From the NCBI GenBank assembly GCA_043421945.1, contig JBHOGO010000089.1, forward strand, positions 1 to 16,712: a DNA stretch of 16,712 bases, read 5' to 3'. Below are positions 6,316 to 14,968 of this stretch, in pieces. The notes beneath the pieces were generated by a model. That model made no database searches and was not told where the DNA came from. It was given only the letters and a program-made list of their open reading frames with translations. This DNA is from Thaumasiovibrio sp043421945. Lineage in GTDB: Bacteria > Pseudomonadota > Gammaproteobacteria > Enterobacterales > Vibrionaceae. The position numbers were made by a program, and so were the translations under genes. Position 1 is the stretch's first letter, and each line of letters starts with the position of its first letter.

Positions 6316-8058
6316 TTATTTAAAACTAGAGTCAACCACACGTACACGAGGTTTTAGCTGCTCTGCGACTAAGCTGTTATCGCCGCCATGAAAGCTAGTA
6401 CCCCATGAGATCACTTGACCATCTCTCGTTATGACACTATTTGCAAAAATATTAGTCGTTAAGTGCTTCATTATGTTGTTTTGCAGCGACTCATCGAGTG
6501 GGTAGCCTCCTCCCCACACTACAAACTCATTATCTTTCACTGCCACAAAGTCATTAGGTAAGGCAACTAATTGATTAACACCAGTTTGAATTCGGTGGGC
6601 GACGTGGGATGAATCACCGCCATGTACTGGTGTTCCGAATGTAAAGACAGCGCCATCCGCTCGTAATAAAGCCACACCCTCGGACCGCGTAAACTGAATA
6701 TCTACTAGATCATGTAGCTCACTTTCAACCGCGCTTAGTCCTGTTGGCTCATGCCAATAAACCAAACTACCGTCAGACTTGATACCATAAATATTGAAAC
6801 GCGTTACTCTCACCAAATCCACATTTGAACGGAATTTTTCTGCTGCTTCAGCATTCCATTTATATTGAAGAGCCCCGCAGTACTCAACAGAGCCATCTTC
6901 CTTAGATAAGAAATAGCCCCATCGGTTTTCACCTAATACATCAACGACTCCAGTTTCTACACCTGAGTGGTTAATGTGGCAACGGTGGTTAGTACCACTC
7001 CCCCAAACAACAAGTGAACCATCATCTTTAATCGCTGCGTAAGATTGTCCATACACATAACCAATACTATAGCCAGGAAACACCTGAGTGACCCCAGACA
7101 TTAACTCATGAGAGACGTCAGAAAAATAGTAGTCATCTCCCATGCTAACGACACTGCCATCACTTTTTAGTACTACATATCGATTGCCATTACTAACGAT
7201 GTCAATAACTCCAGATTTGAGGCCATCAGGGATATCTGATGTCTCTTGTCCGTACTCCCCCCACGTAATCAAAGAGCCGTCTTCTTTTAATGCAGCAAAA
7301 GAGTTGCCTAAAGGGATCACGTCAATAACACCACTCGCTAAATGGTCGGAAACAAGGTCCGAATCACCACCAAATACTTGCTCACCCCACGTTTTTACGG
7401 AGCCATCATTCAATAACGCAGCAAAAGCATATCTATTCGTGAAAATATCTTGCACATTTGCTGCGAAAAATTCGAGCTCTTCTCCCCAAGAAACAACTGT
7501 ACCATCACTTTTTAACGCTGCAGCGCCATCCCAGTTAGAAACGATATCAACCACGCCACTTTGAAGTTCAGACTCAACTTGAGAGGTATCAGCATGGCGT
7601 CCCCATACAACCGCAGCCCCTTCAGAGTCAACCGCATACTGACCATAAGAATAATGCGTTTCCCACAAATATAGGTTATCGACCTCTTGATGCGGAAAAG
7701 TAGCCTCTACCTTATTAATGTCAGCAACAAGAAACGCACTATCACGCTCTCCAGAAGGCAATTCTGCAACTACCTCTAAGCGAATAACGGTTTCTGTGTC
7801 TGCATCGCCAAGCTCAACATGCTTCTGATCAGAAGCCAGCTCATCATTAAAGCGCCATTGATAATCAAAACTGGCCTCATCACAGCTGCTACAAGAGACA
7901 ACAGCAGAGAGGGAGCCATTGGCTTCCCAATCACCGACGATATTTAGGTCAGTAATGGAGAATATTGAGTTAGAGGGAGCCTGAGTATCATCAGAGGAAT
8001 TACAGCCAAACATCGCCGCTGACAATAGCATTACTAGTGAGTAAGCACTTTTTTTCAT
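6316..8058 (-). CDS. Predicted lipoprotein with RCC1-like beta-propeller repeats
   Basis: A 580-residue protein. MKK plus a hydrophobic stretch ends at Cys19 in the context AAMFGC, a plausible but non-ideal lipobox, so a membrane-anchored lipoprotein is likely. Residues about 33-115 may be an Ig-like domain (Cys56 and Cys59 nearby). From about 135 to 560 there are roughly eleven repeats of 33-46 residues of the form [FY]AALKxDGSVVxWG, with WG at 152, 191, 224, 266, 352, 515 and 552 and degenerate equivalents at 306, 394, 435 and 474. Several repeats carry GGDSxxVAxxL between blades (230-240, 480-490, 558-568). This is the pattern of RCC1-type propellers. Bacterial versions are generally thought to bind surfaces or proteins; the partner is unknown. 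Long non-coding flanks suggest an independent, possibly accessory gene. Confidence 0.8.
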   Translation of the reverse strand: MKKSAYSLVMLLSAAMFGCNSSDDTQAPSNSIFSITDLNIVGDWEANGSLSAVVSCSSCDEASFDYQWRFNDELASDQKHVELGDADTETVIRLEVVAELPSGERDSAFLVADINKVEATFPHQEVDNLYLWETHYSYGQYAVDSEGAAVVWGRHADTSQVESELQSGVVDIVSNWDGAAALKSDGTVVSWGEELEFFAANVQDIFTNRYAFAALLNDGSVKTWGEQVFGGDSDLVSDHLASGVIDVIPLGNSFAALKEDGSLITWGEYGQETSDIPDGLKSGVIDIVSNGNRYVVLKSDGSVVSMGDDYYFSDVSHELMSGVTQVFPGYSIGYVYGQSYAAIKDDGSLVVWGSGTNHRCHINHSGVETGVVDVLGENRWGYFLSKEDGSVEYCGALQYKWNAEAAEKFRSNVDLVRVTRFNIYGIKSDGSLVYWHEPTGLSAVESELHDLVDIQFTRSEGVALLRADGAVFTFGTPVHGGDSSHVAHRIQTGVNQLVALPNDFVAVKDNEFVVWGGGYPLDESLQNNIMKHLTTNIFANSVITRDGQVISWGTSFHGGDNSLVAEQLKPRVRVVDSSFK

Positions 8059-8081
8059 TGAACCAAAACCTTAATGGCAAC

Positions 8082-8119
8082 TAAAAGAGAGAAAGAACCG
8101 CAGAGAAAATGGTCGGTTC
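8082..8119 (-). terminator. Hairpin with U-rich tail upstream of the lipoprotein gene
   Basis: On the minus strand GAACCG and CGGTTC (8095-8119) form a 6-bp stem with a 13-base loop, followed by TTTCTCTCTTTT. It lies about 220 bases after the menE stop codon and 23 bases before the lipoprotein ATG. It could end men operon readthrough or act as an attenuator for the lipoprotein. The long loop keeps confidence low. Confidence 0.3.
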
Positions 8120-8187
8120 AATGGATAAGGAAGTAACAATAACGGCAGCAAGGCACTGTCCATGAATGCATATCACATATCGACGCC

Positions 8188-8216
8188 ACTATATCTTTAA
8201 AGCTGTATTATCGAAA
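8188..8216 (-). promoter_or_regulatory. Possible promoter of the lipoprotein gene
   Basis: On the minus strand a good -10 box TATAGT (8188-8193) lies 17 bases from a poor -35 match TTTCGA (8211-8216). It would give a leader of about 120 bases that includes the hairpin at 8095-8119. Confidence 0.3.
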
Positions 8217-8339
8217 AGCGCATACACATATTCACTTACATAAAGAAGGGAGTTTAAATGAAATAGAATCAACATATAGGCTTTGGTAATATGCGTGACA
8301 TAACCATGCTAAGAATAAATAAACTGAAGAAGGAGATAC

Positions 8340-9848
8340 TCAACCAGCCTTAATTTTCGCTTCCAGCCATTTTGCCATTTCAACGCGTGAAACCTTAATG
8401 CCACCGCCATCAAAATGACTAGGCCATGAGTAGTAGAACTTGGGGCGTTGAAAGCCCGGAAGTTGTGAATCTGACCACGCTTTCAGCTCAGAAAGGTCTC
8501 TTGTTGTCTCTATAATCGCAACAGGGCGTTGACCAAATTCTGCATCATCGATAGGCAATACCATCACTCGGCTTACTCCCTCAAAGCTAGCCAACTGTGA
8601 CTCTATCGCTTCTGGTTGCACATTTTCACCACCGGAAATGAACATATTGTCTTTACGTCCAATAATCCGCCACTCATTACCACACCATGTAGCGAGATCC
8701 TTACTCGCAAACCAACCATCCACGGTAGTCGGTATTATCTGCCCCGCTTTCAGGTAACCCAAGCAAAGCGTATGACCACGCAGGTATAGCTCTCCTTCAC
8801 GCAGCTTTAACTCACGTCTTGGGATCAATTGCCCCACTCCCGCACGGTGATCAGCTTGCTTCATGGTGACGGTTGAAGCCATCTCTGTCATCCCATAGCC
8901 ACACCAGCAGTCAATACCTTGCACTTTAGCTTGCTGCACTAATTCAACAGGAATTGCCGCCCCACCGAGCAGTATCTGCTTGAGGTGATGACTCGGCTTC
9001 TCGGTTAAGAAACGCTGCAGCTGTGTCGGAACCAAAGAGGCATGAGTGACTTGCTCTAAACTTGCGTTAATATCACGGCTGGGCAACGTTAATATTGCGC
9101 CTGCCGCTAACCAACGCCAGACAATGGCCATGCCAGAGATGTGATATAGCGGCAGAGACAACAACCAATCATCATCGCTATCTAGCGGGAGCAAAGAAAG
9201 CAGCCCCTCAGCAGAGGCTAAGTGAGTCGCGGCACTATGCACCACGGCTTTCGGTAAGCCAGTCGATCCAGAGGTCAACGTGAGTGTAAGCGGACGCTGG
9301 GCATCCCATATTGATACGACTCGACTGCTGCTTTGTGGTAGCTCTGTATGCCCGCTATCGACGGGTAAAGTATCTTGTGTTGATAGCAGTTCGACGACGT
9401 CTTCTATTTGCTCAAGCTCAGGGTGTTCAAGATCGAGAGACACGCTATGTCCCAATGATTCAACGATATCAGAAAATGCCGCGAGCTTAGGATTAGCAAT
9501 CAACAACATGACACCTAGCTCACTAGCTGCTAAGAGAAGATAAATCAGTGAGGCACGATTAGCGCTGCGAACAACCACAACAGGCTGTGTAACCTGAGAA
9601 AATAATTGCTGCTGCTCAAGCAGATTAAAGAGCTGATCACGATATAGATCTACCTTGGCACACAGCTTGGCCCAAGTCAGAGTAACTTCACTCGCAGGCT
9701 TAGTCTCTCTCGAAGTCCTCGTCTCTCTCGAAGCCTTGCCCTCACTCGATTGCTCTTGTAGTAAGCGGATTGCGGTTTTGTCTGGGTGCGCGAGACAGTA
9801 CTCGCGCCAAGGAAATGAGCCGATAGGCATCGTCGATGGAATACTCAT
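8340..9848 (-). CDS. menE: o-Succinylbenzoate-CoA ligase
   Basis: MenE activates o-succinylbenzoate with ATP and CoA, the fifth step encoded in this operon. The protein has 502 residues from the ATG at 9848; E. coli MenE is about 450. ANL-superfamily motifs are present: the phosphate loop TSGSTGLPK (192-200), GYGMTE (about 317-322), the adenylate-binding W-F-x-S-x-D-L (379-385), GRKDN (397-401) and the catalytic lysine in GGIKVSR (Lys485). The ATG overlaps the menC stop codon as TAATG, which supports translational coupling. An upstream in-frame TTG (9863) would add five residues but has poor ribosome-site spacing. The extra length comes partly from an N-terminal insertion at about 35-55 with a short tandem repeat (SRETRT, SRETKP). 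Confidence 0.95.
   Translation of the reverse strand: MSIPSTMPIGSFPWREYCLAHPDKTAIRLLQEQSSEGKASRETRTSRETKPASEVTLTWAKLCAKVDLYRDQLFNLLEQQQLFSQVTQPVVVVRSANRASLIYLLLAASELGVMLLIANPKLAAFSDIVESLGHSVSLDLEHPELEQIEDVVELLSTQDTLPVDSGHTELPQSSSRVVSIWDAQRPLTLTLTSGSTGLPKAVVHSAATHLASAEGLLSLLPLDSDDDWLLSLPLYHISGMAIVWRWLAAGAILTLPSRDINASLEQVTHASLVPTQLQRFLTEKPSHHLKQILLGGAAIPVELVQQAKVQGIDCWCGYGMTEMASTVTMKQADHRAGVGQLIPRRELKLREGELYLRGHTLCLGYLKAGQIIPTTVDGWFASKDLATWCGNEWRIIGRKDNMFISGGENVQPEAIESQLASFEGVSRVMVLPIDDAEFGQRPVAIIETTRDLSELKAWSDSQLPGFQRPKFYYSWPSHFDGGGIKVSRVEMAKWLEAKIKAG
9703..9738. repeat. Two-copy 18-bp tandem repeat inside menE
   Basis: GTCTCTCTCGAAG occurs at 9703-9715 and again at 9721-9733, an 18-bp period. 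The repeat keeps the reading frame and encodes the imperfect hexapeptide pair SRETRT-SRETKP in a charged linker of MenE. Confidence 0.7.
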
Positions 9849-10855
9849 TACTCGCTTTGCCAAACCACCTCATGCTGATCGTTCACTGGCAGTGAACAAC
9901 CTGGCCAAACTGGGCTCACTTGTTGTTTAAATAGCTGCATCGTGTCTAACCCGGGAATGGTGTTGGGCGTTTTCCAACTGGCTAATCGCGCTAATTGATT
10001 GAGGCCAAGACTCGACTCTAAGCTAGAGCTAATCACAGCATCAAGACCAAGAGCGTGTGCTTGCTCAACTAAGTCAATACATCGCTGCACATCACCAATC
10101 AGCGTTGGTTTAATAACAATCGCAGCCAACCCCGGCTCAGCTTTAAGTTCAAATCCCTCATCACGCAATGTTTCATCCCACGCAATCGCAATACCCGTTT
10201 CAGCAGCAAAAGCGAGGCTCTGTGCTGGCGTTTGGCAAGGCTCTTCCAAAAATGCGATACCGTGGCGATTCTCAGGCTTAACATATTTCGCAAATTGTTG
10301 AGATTTAAGTGGCGTCCATTGGCGGTTAGCATCAAGACGTAAACGGATGTCAGGGATCGCTTCTACAAACATATTGGCAACCATGCCATCACGTACCGCT
10401 TCGTAGAGGCCGACTTTTATTTTGGCGACTTTCTCTCCCTTTTGCTCAGCCAAAGTCACCACCAGCTCATCAGGGTCACCACTGCATAACGGTGCGACAC
10501 GGTAATCACCACTTTGTGGTAATCCACCAGCCAACTCAAGTTGTGCCATTGAAAGGCCAAATGCCACCGATGGGTAAAGCGACGCCAACGCGGTGCTTAC
10601 ACCGTCAAGTTGATCATCTTGTGTTTTTTGAGATGGCTCTTGTAACCATGACTTCAACCATGTTTGAGCTTGTTCGCCCGCTTGCTCAACATCTTCTTGG
10701 CTAAATTCAGGAAGCGGCGCAATTTCTCCCCACCCTGTACGGCCATCTTCCGTCAATTTAACAAGCAAGCCTTCGCGAGTTTGTAGGCGCTGGTTTCTTA
10801 AAATGACCATTGAATCCATCGCCAATTGATAGCGATATAGGGTAGCGGTTCGCAT
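9848..10855 (-). CDS. menC: o-Succinylbenzoate synthase
   Basis: MenC dehydrates SHCHC (2-succinyl-6-hydroxy-2,4-cyclohexadiene-1-carboxylate) to o-succinylbenzoate. It is an enolase-superfamily enzyme of 335 residues. The catalytic set matches E. coli MenC with constant spacing: the KxK pair Lys145/Lys147 (E. coli 131/133), metal ligands Asp175 (161), Glu204 (190) and Asp227 (213), and Lys249 (235). AAGGAAC lies just upstream of the ATG. The gene begins 24 bp after menH; in E. coli and V. cholerae menB sits in this position. Its TAA stop shares one base with the menE ATG. Confidence 0.96.
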   Translation of the reverse strand: MRTATLYRYQLAMDSMVILRNQRLQTREGLLVKLTEDGRTGWGEIAPLPEFSQEDVEQAGEQAQTWLKSWLQEPSQKTQDDQLDGVSTALASLYPSVAFGLSMAQLELAGGLPQSGDYRVAPLCSGDPDELVVTLAEQKGEKVAKIKVGLYEAVRDGMVANMFVEAIPDIRLRLDANRQWTPLKSQQFAKYVKPENRHGIAFLEEPCQTPAQSLAFAAETGIAIAWDETLRDEGFELKAEPGLAAIVIKPTLIGDVQRCIDLVEQAHALGLDAVISSSLESSLGLNQLARLASWKTPNTIPGLDTMQLFKQQVSPVWPGCSLPVNDQHEVVWQSE

Positions 10856-10879
10856 CGTAGTTCCTTACAACAGAGAAGT

Positions 10880-11647
10880 TTATAGCTGAGAAATAAAGGC
10901 AACCAATGCCTGACAAAACGCCAATGGCGCTTCGGAATGTGTATTATGCCCTGCGCGAGGAATCACTGAAACCGCAAAGGGTCGTGACTGCGCAAGTTGC
11001 AAAAATTTATGATCATTTTCACCCACCAAATAATGGGTTGGTACTTGGCTTCGAATCAGAGCAGTATCTAGGCGTGCTTGCTTGCCGAGTGAGGTTGCCA
11101 TCATCATTTTCGCGATGGCAGTGCCATTGCCTTTTTCACGTAATTCAATCAATGAGGCACGTTGTGTTGGGGTTAGGTGCGAAAAGACAGCTTGCTGATA
11201 CCAATCTTCTAACACAATAGGCAAAGGCTCAGTACTAAAACGAGTGGCCCATCGACGGTCATTCTCTATCCGCTGTGGTTTCTCTGCTTCAGGAAGACCA
11301 AAATGCCCACCTTCTAATGCAACGCCCAACAACCCATTAGGTTGCTGACTGGCATGATACATTGCAAGGCGAGCCCCCATCGAATAACCAACAAGATAGT
11401 ATTCACGAATACCTTGCTGGGCGAGGGTCTCCACAAGATAGCGATGGCATACAGAAAAACCTTGCTGCTCATCCACTTCAATCCCTTGGCTTAAACCATG
11501 ACCAGGTAAATCGACAAGCACGCAGTAGTAATGCTCACTAAGCAAGTGAGCAACACGAAGCCAATCTTCGCCACTGCCCAATAAGCCATGAAGAAAAATC
11601 AAACAAGGATGGTGGGGATCACCATAACTAGTTGAGTAAAGTGCCAC
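10880..11647 (-). CDS. menH: SHCHC synthase (2-succinyl-6-hydroxy-2,4-cyclohexadiene-1-carboxylate synthase)
   Basis: MenH eliminates pyruvate from the MenD product SEPHCHC. It is an alpha/beta-hydrolase of 255 residues. The catalytic triad is visible as Ser89 in GYSMG, Asp212 in ENDHKF and His234 in AGHN, matching E. coli Ser86, Asp210 and His232. The oxyanion region FLHGLLGS is at 18-25. The start codon is GTG at 11647, preceded by GAGGT at good spacing, and lies inside menD, so the two frames overlap by 20 bases. This implies coupled translation. Confidence 0.95.
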   Translation of the reverse strand: MALYSTSYGDPHHPCLIFLHGLLGSGEDWLRVAHLLSEHYYCVLVDLPGHGLSQGIEVDEQQGFSVCHRYLVETLAQQGIREYYLVGYSMGARLAMYHASQQPNGLLGVALEGGHFGLPEAEKPQRIENDRRWATRFSTEPLPIVLEDWYQQAVFSHLTPTQRASLIELREKGNGTAIAKMMMATSLGKQARLDTALIRSQVPTHYLVGENDHKFLQLAQSRPFAVSVIPRAGHNTHSEAPLAFCQALVAFISQL

Positions 11648-13358
11648 TTTTTACCTCAGCCATCATTGCTTTCAGCAATTGCCCCGCTTCTCCTGAGGCG
11701 GTTTTAGCTTCAATCAACGTCACGCCCCCCTGACAAAAGGCCTCTTCGATAGACGATTGCAAAGCGGATAACGAAGTTGGCGCAGCATAGTGTAAAGAGA
11801 ACATCGCTGCTGCGTGCTCAAAAGAGAGTCCATGCGGCATTCGGTACAGCGCCTCTTTTTGTTCTTCTGGAACGGGCAACATGTCAAAGATACCGCCGCC
11901 ATCATTATTAATAACCACTAGTACCAAAGGTGCGCTACTCTGCGCTAACAACGCTAGGCTATTGAGATCATAGAGTAACGATGTGTCTCCGAGCATCGCG
12001 AGCATGGGTTGCTGACGAGAGGCTTGAACCCCACATAACGTTGCCACAAGACCATCGATGCCTGATGCGCCACGGTTAGTGTAAACATTGGCTCGCCAGT
12101 CTCTGGCCAGCATGTCGATAAGGCGGACCACAAGACTATTGCCTAAAAAGAGGTCGCTCCCCTCAGGCATCCACGTGAGAATATTGGCTGCGATATCTAA
12201 TTCTGACATACCGACCGAAGGCGATTCACACTGCGTCGATTCAGTAACCAGCTGAGGTGCCGGCTGCCAAGGTTCAGGGAGTGCCGCAAGCTCAGCGGCC
12301 CAGTCTGCATTTTCTCCCGCTTCAACAACGGCTGTCGCTTCCGCTAACCAATCGCCAATTGGCGCACAAATTCGGGTATGAGAGCCATGCTGTGGCTGTA
12401 AACGTGACATCGACTGTTCCACAATCCAATGTTCGCCCTTGAAAGTCTCTAGCCACTGGCCAAGGCGCTTAGAAATAAACCTAGCACCTAGCTGCAACAC
12501 AAAGGTCGCCTGAGACAAATGGTCATGACAATCTGGGTTATTCAACCACACATCGTAGCCACTCCATGCGCTACTACCACCGCTCTGCGGATCCGCCAGC
12601 AATGGCCAGCCTAATCGACGAGCAAGCACTTGAACTTCAGATAGCAGTCCTTGCGGCACTTGCCCAACAATGATCACCCCTTTCGCCTTTTGATACTCTA
12701 ACCAGCTTGCAGGCACTGGTGCCGCAGCTGTTGGTAGAACGTAGTTATCATAGGTATCTCGACTGGCTAACCACGATTTAATCGGTGCAAGGTAAGCACT
12801 AAAATCCGTGTCGCCGCTGCCATAAAGAGGTTCAGGGAATGGACAATTAATATGAACACCACCATGCTGCTGGCGACTCAGTAGCGCATCAATACTGCCT
12901 ACCAACCACGCAGCACTATGGGCCAGCGAAGGTGAAGGTAAAGTCAGCTCTGCACTCACATGGCTTGAGAAAATGCCGCGTTGTTCAATCGCTTGATTAG
13001 CGCCTACATTAACGAGCTCTTGCGGTCGGTCTGCGCTCAGTACCACCAGCTTTTCACCAGTGAGTTTCGCTTCTGCTAATGCTGGCAACAAATTCGCTAC
13101 AGCCGTACCAGAGGTGACAATCAACGCAACACGGCGCTGTGAGGCTTTTGCGATACCTAGCCCCAAAAAGCCCAAGCCACGTTCATCAAAATGCGTGTGA
13201 ATTTGAAACTGTGGATTTGCTTGCGCTTCAAGTGTCAAAGGCGTAGAGCGCGACCCCGGTGCAATACAGACATCGGTAACACCATGTCGCGCCAGGGACT
13301 CAAGTAATAGGCGTGACCATAGACGATTTATACTAGCTTGTTCATTTTTCACTGGCAT
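11628..13358 (-). CDS. menD: SEPHCHC synthase (2-succinyl-5-enolpyruvyl-6-hydroxy-3-cyclohexene-1-carboxylate synthase)
   Basis: MenD is a thiamine-diphosphate enzyme that joins 2-oxoglutarate-derived succinic semialdehyde to isochorismate, the committed step. The protein has 576 residues from the ATG at 13358, against 556 in E. coli. Motifs: APGSRSTPL (33-41), the activating glutamate in HFDERGLGF (Glu59, equivalent to E. coli Glu55), RGASGIDG (429-436), and the ThDP/metal motif starting GDTS (457-460) and ending NND (484-486). The reading frame stays open 59 codons further upstream, but that part overlaps menF out of frame and does not look like MenD. The chosen start lies 28 bp after the menF stop codon; its ribosome site is weak. 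Confidence 0.95.
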   Translation of the reverse strand: MPVKNEQASINRLWSRLLLESLARHGVTDVCIAPGSRSTPLTLEAQANPQFQIHTHFDERGLGFLGLGIAKASQRRVALIVTSGTAVANLLPALAEAKLTGEKLVVLSADRPQELVNVGANQAIEQRGIFSSHVSAELTLPSPSLAHSAAWLVGSIDALLSRQQHGGVHINCPFPEPLYGSGDTDFSAYLAPIKSWLASRDTYDNYVLPTAAAPVPASWLEYQKAKGVIIVGQVPQGLLSEVQVLARRLGWPLLADPQSGGSSAWSGYDVWLNNPDCHDHLSQATFVLQLGARFISKRLGQWLETFKGEHWIVEQSMSRLQPQHGSHTRICAPIGDWLAEATAVVEAGENADWAAELAALPEPWQPAPQLVTESTQCESPSVGMSELDIAANILTWMPEGSDLFLGNSLVVRLIDMLARDWRANVYTNRGASGIDGLVATLCGVQASRQQPMLAMLGDTSLLYDLNSLALLAQSSAPLVLVVINNDGGGIFDMLPVPEEQKEALYRMPHGLSFEHAAAMFSLHYAAPTSLSALQSSIEEAFCQGGVTLIEAKTASGEAGQLLKAMMAEVKSGTLLN

Positions 13359-13386
13359 GCTCGCTAATGCTGATTGAAGGAAGAAG

Positions 13387-14721
13387 TTAGGCTCGTTGCT
13401 GCTGCGGAAACTGACTATCACTTTCCAAAAGACTTTTGAGTGTCGCGGTTTTGCGTTCGAGTTCTTGCCACTCCATCTCTGCCACAGACCCAGGAACAAT
13501 ACCTGCGCCCGCAAAAAGATGAATCTCATTGCCAACCATTAATGCGCTGCGCAACGCGACACAAAACTCACTCTGATGATTACCTAAGTAGCCCACAGAG
13601 CCACTGTACCATCCCCTTGCAAAGGGTTCGTTGTCAAGAATGTACTGATAGGCTTTGTCACGAGGCAACCCCGCAACGGCAGCCGTCGGCTGCAAACATT
13701 GCAGCATTTTGGCATGACGTAAGTCTTTGCTCACATCCGCTTTGATCGGTCGTTTTAAGTGCTGGACTTGACGCAGCTTCAATAACTCAGGATGCTCCGC
13801 AGTCTCTATCGTTCGGCTAAACGGTGCCAATCGCGCTTCGATATCATCAACAACAAGCTGATTTTCATAGCGGTTCTTTTCGTCGCTCAATAGCCATGAT
13901 GATAACTGCTCATCTCTCGCTTTATCTTCATCTCGCCCGATAGTACCCGCCAGCGCTTCGGTCAGTAATTGGTTATCACGACGCATCATCAAACGCTCTG
14001 GCGTCGATCCCACAAAGCTATGCTTGGGGCTTAACGCCATCATAAAGTGGTAGCTTGACGGATTCACCGCACAGCTCGCCTTCAGCAATTGTGCGGGCGT
14101 CACCACACTCGACATCTTCAGTGTTGTTCGGCGCGCTAAGACCACTTTCTCAAGTTCTGTGGTCGCGATATCTTCGAGTGCTTGGTTGACTATCTTCGTC
14201 CAACCCGCTTGGTCTGGCTGACAGAGTTGCGAAACAATGTCACTGTTTGGCATCGAGACAGGCGTAAGTTCTAATTTGAGAGAGTTGAGAAGATCAACGA
14301 GCTTGTCTTTATCTTTAGAAACATTAACGGCAAGGCGCCAAAAACCATCTTGTCTGACGAGTTCAATTTGAGGAAGAAAGAAAAAAGAGGGCATACAGCG
14401 ACGATTTGCCTGCGTGCGACCATCGAATGACAATCCCCCCCAGATCCGTTGTCCATCCGTCAGCGTTTCTTCAGCAACAGCAGGATCGGTAAACGTAGAG
14501 ATCTGGCCTAACGCGACAATCTCTTCGCGGCCATCTCGGTGCTGCCAATAAAATTTTGGAAAGGCGGCTTGTGCGTCGAGCCAATCAATAAGATCAACGT
14601 TTGCAGGCCAATCAAGAGGCGTCTCCAAACGGAGCGGCTCTGAAAAAGACATTGTTGCAATCGTTTCAGTTAAGGCTTCAACAGCACTACGTAAAGCGGT
14701 CAAGGTAACCTCGCACAACAT
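13387..14721 (-). CDS. menF: Menaquinone-specific isochorismate synthase
   Basis: MenF converts chorismate to isochorismate, the entry to menaquinone synthesis. From the ATG at 14721 the protein has 444 residues, close to E. coli MenF (431), and the first residues (MLCEVTLTALRSAVEAL) resemble its N-terminus. The chorismate-binding domain fills about 170-430. Lys192 in ELEKVVLA matches the E. coli base Lys190 and Glu242 in STPERL matches the acid Glu240. QPTAAVAGLPR (344-354), GWYSGSVGYLG (370-380) and FAGAGIVPGS (403-412) are family signatures. The frame is open to 14895 but that extension is hydrophobic and unlike MenF. First gene of the operon. A weak promoter-like TATTAT (near 14800) lies upstream. 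Confidence 0.94.
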   Translation of the reverse strand: MLCEVTLTALRSAVEALTETIATMSFSEPLRLETPLDWPANVDLIDWLDAQAAFPKFYWQHRDGREEIVALGQISTFTDPAVAEETLTDGQRIWGGLSFDGRTQANRRCMPSFFFLPQIELVRQDGFWRLAVNVSKDKDKLVDLLNSLKLELTPVSMPNSDIVSQLCQPDQAGWTKIVNQALEDIATTELEKVVLARRTTLKMSSVVTPAQLLKASCAVNPSSYHFMMALSPKHSFVGSTPERLMMRRDNQLLTEALAGTIGRDEDKARDEQLSSWLLSDEKNRYENQLVVDDIEARLAPFSRTIETAEHPELLKLRQVQHLKRPIKADVSKDLRHAKMLQCLQPTAAVAGLPRDKAYQYILDNEPFARGWYSGSVGYLGNHQSEFCVALRSALMVGNEIHLFAGAGIVPGSVAEMEWQELERKTATLKSLLESDSQFPQQQRA

Positions 14722-14968
14722 ATAGCTAGTTAACCCTAGTTGCTCAATCTGACTTATTGGCACAGCATGCCCGTGAAAGTCATACGATAAACCTAAATAA
14801 TACGTGACTAGGCTATTGCAAACTAAGACAAAAGTAATCAGGCATTCTACCTCAAACACCAACGCAATTGGAACGTATGGTTTTACTTCTCTCAATTAAA
14901 ACTGTCCCGATGACGTGCCACTGACTTGCGCGTCTATTTACCACCTTGCCGCCACGATAAAGCAATGC

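Noticed and set aside
7142..7564. 140-codon plus-strand frame inside the lipoprotein gene
   Set aside because: It is antisense to the repeat-rich coding sequence and reflects its regular codon pattern; no recognisable domain.
8251..8270. Purine-rich GAAGGGAG before an ATG between menE and the lipoprotein gene
   Set aside because: The frame is ATG AAA TAG, only two codons; no function can be supported.
9849..9863. TTG start adding five residues to MenE
   Set aside because: The ribosome-like GAGGTGG is too close to the TTG, while the ATG at 9848 forms a TAATG coupling junction with menC.
13359..13535. N-terminal extension of the menD frame by 59 codons
   Set aside because: It overlaps the menF coding sequence out of frame, is not MenD-like, and the ATG at 13358 gives a MenD of normal length.
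14722..14895. N-terminal extension of the menF frame by 58 codons
   Set aside because: The extra residues are hydrophobic and unlike MenF; the ATG at 14721 gives the family length and a matching N-terminus.
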